Translations under genes and position numbers: made by a program
Notes under the pieces: generated by a model
What the model was told of the DNA's origin: nothing
Seen by the model: the letters and a program-made list of their open reading frames with translations, nothing else
Database searches by the model: none
In this document: piece by piece, positions 56,993 through 64,000 of the stretch
Numbering within the stretch: position 1 is the first letter of the stretch
Layout of the letters: each line of letters opens with the position of its first letter
NCBI GenBank assembly: GCA_031763025.1
Contig: JASSKH010000011.1
Coordinates: forward strand, 310,001-374,000
Reading direction: 5' to 3'
DNA from: Macrocystis pyrifera
Lineage: Eukaryota; Sar; Phaeophyceae; Laminariales; Laminariaceae
Length of the DNA: 64,000 nucleotides

Positions 56993-57122
56993 ATGACTCC
57001 CAGCTCGTTTCTAGCAGCTACTGCCATGCTTGGAGCCTGCACCCGATCGGCGGCCTTCGTAGGAACAATGGGCGGTGCTCGTAAATCGGCCTGGACTGCA
57101 AGCGCACGAGTTGCACAGCAAG
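56993..57122 (+). CDS. fabD: fabD exon 1: start codon and bipartite plastid-targeting leader
   Basis: ATG in the context ACCATGA. It reads MTPSSFLAATAMLGACTRSA, then AFVGTMGGARKSAWTASARV. There is a hydrophobic signal peptide, an A-A-F-V motif at residues 20-23 (the ASAFAP-like site with Phe after cleavage), and then a Ser/Ala/Arg-rich transit peptide without acidic residues. This layout is used for import into secondary red plastids. It ends CAGCAAG before GTGAGC in phase 1. Confidence 0.75.
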
Positions 57123-60100
57123 GTGAGCAGTAGGAGCAGAGTAGAGGCCGTATGCCGGCAGCATACGGCCTAGCGAGGTGTCTAGTATCGCGTTGGTGAA
57201 CGACAAGTTGGCTGCAGCGCCGTCAAGTCGAGAATGTTGAGTATTTCCTTGTGTTGTCCCTTGGGCGAAATATGTGCACCTATTTCAGCAGACGTTCCGT
57301 TGGACGCAAGTGCTTGCTGTACGTACTCGTACTGCATTCCTTGCCTGTTGCTGTGCGGGGAAGCTTTATGCTCGTTTCGGAATCCGAATTCAATCCTCGT
57401 TGTGCCTGGTACAGGTACTCGTGGTACATGGTAGGCAGTTACCTGGTAGGCACTACCGGGTGTCAAGCTGTAAGGTGCAATGGGTCGAACCGTTTCCTGT
57501 TGGCTTGCGTCGGCGATCCGAGTTGACTGCTGTTGTATACCTGTGGTATTGCTGTGAGCGCTTTTTCTGTGTAGCCAAGTTGGGCCGCGCGCTCGTGTGT
57601 GTGAGTTCATGAGTTATTCCACCTCACTGATGGAGCTTCGCACCCGTATCATCCATTTGAGTATGGCAGATGCGATGAGTGCGGATGGGGCTTCTCTCGT
57701 ACGAGCCACGAGTATCACGCAGCATCGAAGTGAGATGTACCTGGTGCAACAGCAGCGTTGACTGAGAATGCAGTGTTGACGTATTGACTTGATAAGCAGA
57801 TACTGGTACCTGGTATGATACGACGCCACTTTTGACCTCTATCCCATGCACGTCTTATCATACATTCATGAGCTACCAGTACTCGTTCGGCAGTATGTGC
57901 GAGTAAGTACGAGTACGGATATAGCTATTCATACTACAGCTGTACTCAAGTATTCGTACGTATACCGTACCTGGTATAGGTTCGAGTCTCACCGAGTGCA
58001 TGCTCGTAGGGGCTGTTTCTTGCATTAAAGAGATTGATTAGCGGAAAGCGCGAGAGCGTGAGTTAGCTACATTCGATGAAAATCGACGAGCAGTGGGAAT
58101 GCTGAACCCTATGCGCGATAAAAAATAAAGGCACGTACCGGGGGGGACAAGGGAAGACACCTGTGACCACGGTTTGTCCAGAAGGTCGTCGAGGGTAACA
58201 CCTCTTACGAATTAGGCTGGAAAGTGAAAGTGATGAGTAAAAAAAAAAAAAAAAAAATACCGCATGTACCCTGGTGTATCATACCTGATCTCATATCATA
58301 CCAGTATATACGAGCAAAGATCACATAATCAGGCTGCACTCATGTATCCAATCACGTGGTGCTTTACGTACTTTTTGCATACTATTAATACTGCTGTACA
58401 GCAGTAGACTTCTGGTGCTACTGCTGCCGCTTGTTGCTTGGTGTTGTGGGCCGGTGTGTTGTCGCTGCTGCCGTGCCGAGCTGCTGAACTGCAGAGAGCC
58501 TTGTTTTCAAGGAAAGGATGGCCTACCCGTGTGATTGCTCTGAGTGCGACCTGATATATGATCAATTTCATGCCGTACGGTAACCTACGGCACAAATCTT
58601 GGCCGCCGGGTGTGGAAGGTCCGAGCTTTATGTATCACTCTCAGAACTCAACGTGTGTTTGCTTCGTAGGGTGAGCTGCGCTTCAAAGTGTTGGGATCGA
58701 TTGCTGCAACCTAGCCAAAGCGTTGGGGAACCAACTGACCAAATGCCGAATACGCGATCAACCGTGAACTTTTTGTCCGCCAAAGAAGCGCTGTCGGAGG
58801 CCCTCTCCAGCTAAGTTCAAGTTTCACGTGTCAAACACCAAGAACGAAGCGTGACTCACCAACTACCAAATACCAAAGAGCGTACGTACAACAGTAGGTG
58901 TACGAGTCAGTATCACGTTTACCTTTTTCCATATTTCGCCGTTCCGTAATCATGCAAACACCGTGACCGTACCAGAGCTATATTGACTACCTCAGTTGCC
59001 TCGAAAACACCCTTCCGCTCATCCGTTACACCCCGGACAGGCTTAGGCTAGGCTGGGTTACAGTACAGTACTGTAGTTCATTCAATATCTGGCTTCAATA
59101 CCTGCGATGGGGCCCAGCCACCTGCACCCCAAGGTTTGGGCACAAACTAACAACAACTTGGAATTGTCCGGGAAAAAAAACCGTTACATAGTCGATTCAT
59201 AGTCAAACAGTTAATTGTGGTTGGCCATGTTGTACGCGCGCTGCAGCAGCAATTTGCACATGGCCGCCCCGGTGCTCCCGCATGGGTCTTTGTGTCCTGT
59301 TTTGATGAGAGCGTCTGCGTACGATATTACACGGGTCGAAATATGCCCTCGTTGGCTTGCGCCACCACTTGTCCATGCACTACCTTTTTGTCTCCATCTC
59401 CCTTCATATATCTCCTGCTTTCTGGGCTCTCGTTGTTCTTTGCTTCCATCTCTGTCTCTGTCTCTGTCTCTGTCTCTGTCTCTCATTTTCTCTCGCGCCC
59501 CCTTTCGCGTTCTCTTTCTCCGTCTCCCACACACACTCACCCTGGCTGCGTGTGTTCCACCACCCTCTTTTGTTCTTTTCGTATCGAATGTTTGCAGTTC
59601 GATCTGTATCGGGCAGGAGCGGGCGCTATGGTGGACTGTACATGTCCGACACCGACTTCGCTGATTACGACAGCAAGGTCACTTTTATGTTTCCTGGACA
59701 GGGAGCTCAGTACATGGGGATGGCGGCAGAGATCTGCGACGAGGTAAGAACGTATGGTTGACGAACTTCCTTTTTATGGGTTATCCCTTTCTCTGCGCGC
59801 AACGTTATCAAAAATTAACACAAGGAGTTTTCCTACGGCAAAAATTACCCTGCTATTTTAAGCCCACGTATTTCGCTCCCTTAGCTCCCTCAATGGTTGA
59901 TTTATTTAAAGCTTCATGGTATAGTCTGGAAGGGTTGTCTATGGCTTTCGTCGGGCTGGTTGGGTTGGAGTGTTGCGTGTGTGTGTTTTTTTTTGGAGTG
60001 CCATGCTGCAATGTGCTAAACTTTGCTGCGCTGTGATTGGCTATGATGGGCTATGCTGTGCGGTGCTGGGTTGGGCTGTGCTGGGCTGTGAGAGGTCGTG

Positions 60101-63100
60101 ATGATATTTTCTGTGCTGTGCCGTGCTGCGTTGTGCTGTGTCGTGCGATGGTGTGGTTTGCTGGTCTGTGTCGGGTTGTGGTGTGGTGGGCTGTGGTGCA
60201 GTTTTTTTTTTTTTTCAACAGCTGCTGCTGTAGACCATTCTTGCTCGTCACTGACAAAGTTTCCATGACGCCGAGGCGGTTTATCAGGCCGGCGAGAGAT
60301 ATTCATGTATTTATTGCATCCTATGGCGACGTGGACTGCGGCGCATTCCGTTGCGCTGAGCTTCGCCGGGCATCGGTTATGTCGTTCTTGCGTTGGACGA
60401 GCCCAAGCCCTTCCAGTCGTCGTTGTGGCGCCGATCGTCTTTGGCGCTACAGTAGTTGCAGGCACAACAGAGGTATACCCTTGGTAAGCGTGACCTTTTT
60501 CTGCAGACATAGGACAAATGATACCAGATGGCCAGATCATCATTCCAGTATCTAGATCATTCGGGACAGGCGTATCCCTGACTTACACGATATGCAGTAT
60601 ACTTCGTATTGGTATTGGTAGAAAGCAACTTTTGCCACGACGCGAAGACGATGATGCTTTTGATGTTAACGTGATGCCTCTGGTAGAAATAATATTGGCA
60701 GAGGGCAGTTTTGCGGAGACCACACTGATGCCCCCAGCGCTGTTGACGTCGGTCCAATGGTAGTATCAGCATTACTTATGGTGCATCGCGCTTATGATAG
60801 CTTACAACGTTTGCCAAAGTCGGTCATTGTGTGGCTTACTAATAATGTAGACCTTAAGTGAGTATCATAACCCAAAACGTTATAGGAAGTATGTCTTTTA
60901 GCCCTTTTGGCACTGCAGTCCCGGTTTGGGGACGATCTTCTTCAAATTAGAATAGTTTGTCTCCAACAGTCCTAAAGGGGGTTGACCCGTATCCGTTACA
61001 ATGGTTGTTGTTGGTGTTGTTGTATATGAGTCATCGTACTCGTTCCTCCGCCTGTTGTTCCCGTCAGGTGCCGAAGGCGAAGGAGCTGTTCGACAAGGCC
61101 AGCGACATCCTGGGCTACGACTTGCTCGATAAATGCAAGAACGGGCCGAAGAACCTTCTCGACTCCACGGTGAGCCTTTTCCCGCGAGAACAAAACCCGT
61201 GACAGGTTTTTTGTTTTTGTTTTTAGCTTTCGCATTTGTGTTGTGCGCGTGGCATGGCGTGCCATCTCATACCATGCGATGCTATCCAAAACGCTCACAC
61301 TCGGGTAGGAAACCACCACATGTGCCTGAAAAGAAGTACGGCATGCACGTGTCCCACGAATTTTCTGTTGTGTAGCATGTTTGTATCATGCAGGGGCCGT
61401 GTGTACCTGGTAGTCATTTCTGAGGGGAGGCAAATGACGTCCTCGTCGAACAGACGCAATCTCAAGCTTCTGGAACTCCGTGCGACTGATTCAATTACCC
61501 TTATGCGTGCTCTTAAATTCTTGCCTAAGATCACCGCCAGCCTCGCCGTCGTGTCCAGGATGTGTAAGTCCTGCTTGGAAGACCCCGCTGCGCTATCCAC
61601 GCAGGTGGTACCGCTATCCTCTTGTTGATTGTATGATTTGTCATCACCCGGGACAGCTTCAAGCCAATAATCCGCACTTGTTCGGCACTTGCCATGTTAC
61701 AAGCAGTTTTACTACTGTATCAATTTTTCGTGCGGAGATAAGCCAGCCTGCGATTTTCCATGATTTGTCGTCATCCGAGATAGCCTCGAGCTGGTGTACT
61801 TACCCCTTGTCCGCACACGCCAACTTCACACTTTGATTGTATGATTGTAATCAATTTGTCGTGCAGGAAGGAGGTGATCCAGCCTGCGATCTTTTGTACT
61901 TTATTTTCCCCCGAGATAGCCTCGAGCTCATCTATTTTTTCCTGCTATTCAGAAGCCATGCTCGAATGGGAGAAGGGGTATACTATTTTCCCGTCCTTTT
62001 GGGCCCAAGTAATTCGGACTGACGGGGCTCTTAACCTATTATTATTGGATATTACTAGTAGTGCAGTATGAAGATGACCCTGAGGAACTATCCTATATTT
62101 TTTTAGTCCTCTTGGTGTTTCACTGTTCTCCTCGACGTGTATACATTGCTACGCTTACGGTAAGATAACACACTCTCTCGCACGAAGTTCAAAGCTGGCT
62201 CTCTCGACAACGGGGAGAGTGTAAACGCTAATGCACTAGCGCCGAGCGAAATATCTTGCCGGTATCTTTCCAACCCTACCGTTTTCGGCCACCGTTTTCG
62301 GTTGTGTGCGCCCCCCCATGTTTTGAAGAAAAGCGGCTATGAAAGCCGTCCCAGGGTGTGTGTTATCTTAGTTGTTACACGGAGTAATTTGTCGTGTTGG
62401 ACATGAGTGAGCCAGTCTGCGATTTTGTATGATGTATCATCACACCCGAGACGGCCTCGAGCTGATTGATTTGCTTGTTCCGATCGTTTTGGTTCATTGT
62501 TTTTTCATTTTGTTGTGCAGGAGGTGAGCCAGCCCGCGATTTTCGTGTGCTCCATGGCGGCAGTGGAGAAGCTCCGATTGGAGAAGGGGGACGCGGTTCT
62601 CGACGAGGCCACGTGCGCGATGGGACTGAGCCTGGGGGAGTACTCCGCCCTCTGCTTCGCCGGCGCCATTACGTTCGAGGACGGCGTCAAAGTGACCAAG
62701 GCTAGGTCCGTTAGTTACTCTGGTGGTGGTGATGGTGGTGGTGTTACTGCTAAGTGCTGGGTTAGGACCATAGGGGGATACGGGGGGTACCACTTTGTTT
62801 TGTCAAAAGTGTGCTGACTGATGGGACTCCTTAAGCCCTTTAGAACTGCACTGTACAGAAACGCAAGTGTATGATTCCAAGTGGTATATCCCCCTGATAG
62901 GAGTGCAGTCCTGAAGGAGTTAAGGACACGGACAGCATACTTTTAACCCCCACCCAAACCCTGTACTATTGACCAGCACTAGCCGATATGGCATGCCTTA
63001 GGGTTAGTTCAGACAGTGTTTTTCTATATAGACCTCGAAGGCCACGGGATTGCTAGTGGGGTTGAGCGTAAACTTTTCTCAAAGCCGGTGTTTGTGTGAT

Positions 63101-64000
63101 ATGATACACTAATAGCATGGAACTCCTCAAGCGATAATCATAACCTCAGAAAATACTGGTGATATTACTGTGGTAGGATGCATCTATCGTACTCAACTGC
63201 AATACTGTAATATTAATAGTACTCCTATGCTGTCGGTAAATCCTGTCATTAGGCGTTTTGCTGTGCCGTAGGGTGATAGCGTCAGTAGCATTGAAAAGGC
63301 GTTATGCTGTGCCGCACGATGATGGTGTCAGTAGTATTGAAACCCTAGATGCAGGCCTGTTGCTTTGGTGTAGGATGATGACGACAGAAGCATAGGACAC
63401 CGTTCATGGAGGCGTTTTGGTGTGCCGTAGGATGATGGTGACAGTAATATGGGACACCCTACATACAAGCGTTTTTGTTTGCCATGCAATGGTGGCGACA
63501 GTTGTATTGGAAACCTTACAAGTAGGCCTTTTTCTTTGCCGTAGCATGATTGTGACGGTAGTATTGGAAAATATATAGATACTTGGTGGTCGTTTTTCTG
63601 TGCCGTAGGATGATGGCAGCATTTTTGCTGGAAACCCTACAAATACCGTGTTGCTTTGGCGTAGGAGGGTGGTGACAGTGCCAGGCAGCGGCAGGCCGGT
63701 GCGTGGACACGAAAGCACATTGGCGCTAAAAATTAAAAATCGTGCAAGGCGATCGCGTATAAGCCGAGCGAGCCAGGGCGTTGGGCATGAGCCAACAGGG
63801 GAGGTGGATAGTTCACAGTTTGATGGGGAGCACGCCAAGCATCGGTTCGGGTCTACAGTACGAGTATTTATACAGCTAGACATCGTATCGCGAAGACGGT
63901 GGCAGCTTGTGGTCCTGTGCCATGCGTCGAGCTGTCGTTTGTCTTTGCTGGAGTCGTTTATTTTGTCGCTGACCGGTGTGTGCAGGGGCTTGCATGGCCT
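56993..64000 (+). CDS. fabD: Plastid malonyl-CoA:ACP transacylase (gene span, truncated at window end)
   Basis: Transfers malonyl groups from CoA to acyl-carrier protein, the step that feeds type II fatty acid synthesis in the plastid. Four full exons and the probable start of a fifth are visible, all in phase. The first about 45 residues form a bipartite plastid leader. The enzyme then begins with VTFMFPGQGAQYMGM (residues about 71-85), and the nucleophile elbow GLSLGEYSAL puts the catalytic Ser near residue 163. The elbow has Leu where bacterial enzymes have His (GHSLGE); plant plastid enzymes also carry Leu. The acyltransferase catalytic His and C-terminal half lie beyond the window. Confidence 0.88.
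57123..59597 (+). other. fabD: fabD intron 1, 2.5 kb
   Basis: Contains three TACCTGGTA words (57441-57970), an A-run of 19 near 58241, a TATTAATA word near 58382, and a (CTGTCT)n tract at about 59450-59484 close to the acceptor. No exon is seen. Confidence 0.65.
59450..59484 (+). repeat. (CTGTCT)n microsatellite
   Basis: About six tandem TCTCTG hexamers within a pyrimidine-rich region ahead of fabD exon 2. The ORFs of over 130 aa across it are artefacts of this low complexity. Confidence 0.9.
59598..59743 (+). CDS. fabD: fabD exon 2: N-terminal GQGAQ motif
   Basis: Starts after CGAATGTTTGCAG with a two-base carry and ends GACGAG before GTAAGA in phase 0. It reads RSVSGRSGRYGGLYMSDTDF, then the beta-strand and turn KVTFMFPGQGAQYMGMAAEI-CDE, highly characteristic of FabD enzymes. 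Confidence 0.9.
61068..61169 (+). CDS. fabD: fabD exon 3
   Basis: Between GTTCCCGTCAG and GTGAGC, 34 codons, phase 0. It reads VPKAKELFDKASDILGYDLL then DKCKNGPKNLLDST, matching the conserved A-x-x-L-F-x-x-A-x-x-x-L-G-Y-D-L-L segment of malonyl transacylases. Confidence 0.88.
61170..62520 (+). repeat. fabD: fabD intron 3 with three decayed tandem copies of the exon-4 acceptor region
   Basis: The real acceptor reads GTTGTGCAG then GAGGTGAGCCAGCCCGCGAT. Degenerate relatives occur near 61728 (TCGTGCGGAGATAAGCCAGC, CTGCGATTTT), 61857 (TCGTGCAGGAAGGAGGTGAT, CCAGCCTGCGAT) and 62392 (TCGTGTTGGACATGAGTGAG, CCAGTCTGCGATTTT). Each is preceded or followed by a TGATTTGTCATCACCCGAGA-type block with AGCCTCGAGCTG (61640, 61765, 61900, 62445). 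The array is a degenerate multi-copy duplication of the intron end plus exon start. Confidence 0.8.
62170..62390 (+). repeat. Dispersed repeat family B, copy 3, inside fabD intron 3
   Basis: Shares ACAACGGGGAGAGTG, GTTGTGTGCGCCCCCCCATG and CAGGGTGTGTGTTATCTTAG with 36001-36210. It interrupts the third decayed unit of the tandem array. Confidence 0.7.
62521..62705 (+). CDS. fabD: fabD exon 4: nucleophile elbow
   Basis: Starts after TTTTGTTGTGCAG in phase 0 and ends AAGGCTAG before GTCCGT in phase 2. It reads EVSQPAIFVCSMAAVEKLRL, then CAMGLSLGEYSALCFAGAIT. G-L-S-L-G-E contains the active-site Ser; F-A-G-A and the F-E-D-G...V segment follow as in plant-type enzymes. Confidence 0.92.
62706..63985 (+). 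other. fabD: fabD intron 4
   Basis: Contains telomere-like TTAGGGTTAG near 62998, a TATTAATA word near 63212 and the 57-bp minisatellite at 63253-63690. The GTCCGT donor is unusual but the exon-exon phase is consistent. Confidence 0.6.
63253..63690 (+). repeat. 57-bp minisatellite, about eight units
   Basis: Units start near 63253, 63299, 63355, 63412, 63469, 63526, 63589 and 63647. Each carries GCGTTTTGCTGTGCCGTAGG, ATGATGGTGACAGT and a ATTGGAAACCCTACA-like end. Confidence 0.88.
63986..64000 (+). CDS. fabD: Probable start of fabD exon 5, cut by the window end
   Basis: Follows CCGGTGTGTGCAG. G completes Arg with the AG left by exon 4, then GGC TTG CAT GGC reads R-G-L-H-G, compatible with the R-G-x-x-M segment after the nucleophile helix. 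Only 15 bases are visible. Confidence 0.5.

Noticed and set aside
59215..59761. Overlapping plus-strand ORFs of 134-176 aa ahead of fabD exon 2
   Set aside because: They are products of the (CTGTCT)n pyrimidine tract. True fabD coding starts at 59598, in phase with exon 1.
60016..60555. Opposing ORFs of 172-175 aa
   Set aside because: They arise from a TGCTGTG/GGGTTG-rich low-complexity region in fabD intron 2.
1..64000. Bacterial-style operons, phage or integrated virus
   Set aside because: No runs of intact closely spaced genes, no ribosome binding sites and no viral structural or polymerase motifs. Real coding sequence is spliced throughout.

Overview
This window reads as nuclear DNA of a photosynthetic stramenopile, most likely a brown alga. 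Genes are split into short exons (about 40-760 bp) by long GT-AG introns (0.2-3.7 kb), non-coding DNA is crowded with degenerate repeats, TTAGGG-type telomere-like words are scattered in introns, and one gene begins with a bipartite plastid-targeting leader of the secondary-plastid kind (an Ala-Phe motif after a signal peptide). No bacterial operon, rRNA, intact tRNA, CRISPR array or phage was seen. Exons below were built by hand from coding signal, splice sites and codon phase; species-level placement is an inference.

Left third (about 1.1-19.2 kb, + strand): the 3' two-thirds of a KDM5/JARID1-type chromatin regulator. Thirteen consecutive exons keep phase from 1065 to 15885. They carry a PLU-1-like helical stretch, a PHD finger split by a 3.7-kb intron, the post-PHD helical segments typical of KDM5, a long low-complexity linker and a second PHD finger. 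A basic, Ala-rich extension and a short acidic tail end at a TAG at 19157. The JmjN/ARID/JmjC catalytic half would lie to the left of the window.

Middle (about 20.6 kb to 51.8 kb, possibly to 56.2 kb, - strand): one very large mosaic gene, tail-to-tail with the first. In protein order it shows FN3 modules, glycine-rich repeat domains, another FN3, kelch repeats, a proprotein-convertase-type P-domain and more kelch repeats, ending at a TGA at 19-kb-side position 20619. Most neighbouring exons are phase-consistent. Two glycine-rich exons each carry one base too many, both inside a G-run. Its introns hold a TTA-flanked Harbinger-like MITE, a LINE 3' remnant, tRNA-like palindromes and several dispersed repeat families.

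Right end (about 57.0 kb to the window edge, + strand): the 5' part of a plastid malonyl-CoA:ACP transacylase (fabD/MCAT), head-to-head with the putative start of the mosaic gene. Its third intron contains three decayed tandem copies of the exon-4 acceptor region, one of them interrupted by a dispersed repeat. Its fourth intron holds a 57-bp minisatellite.

The genes share no pathway: a nuclear chromatin factor, a putative secreted adhesion/receptor-type protein, and a plastid fatty-acid synthesis enzyme.
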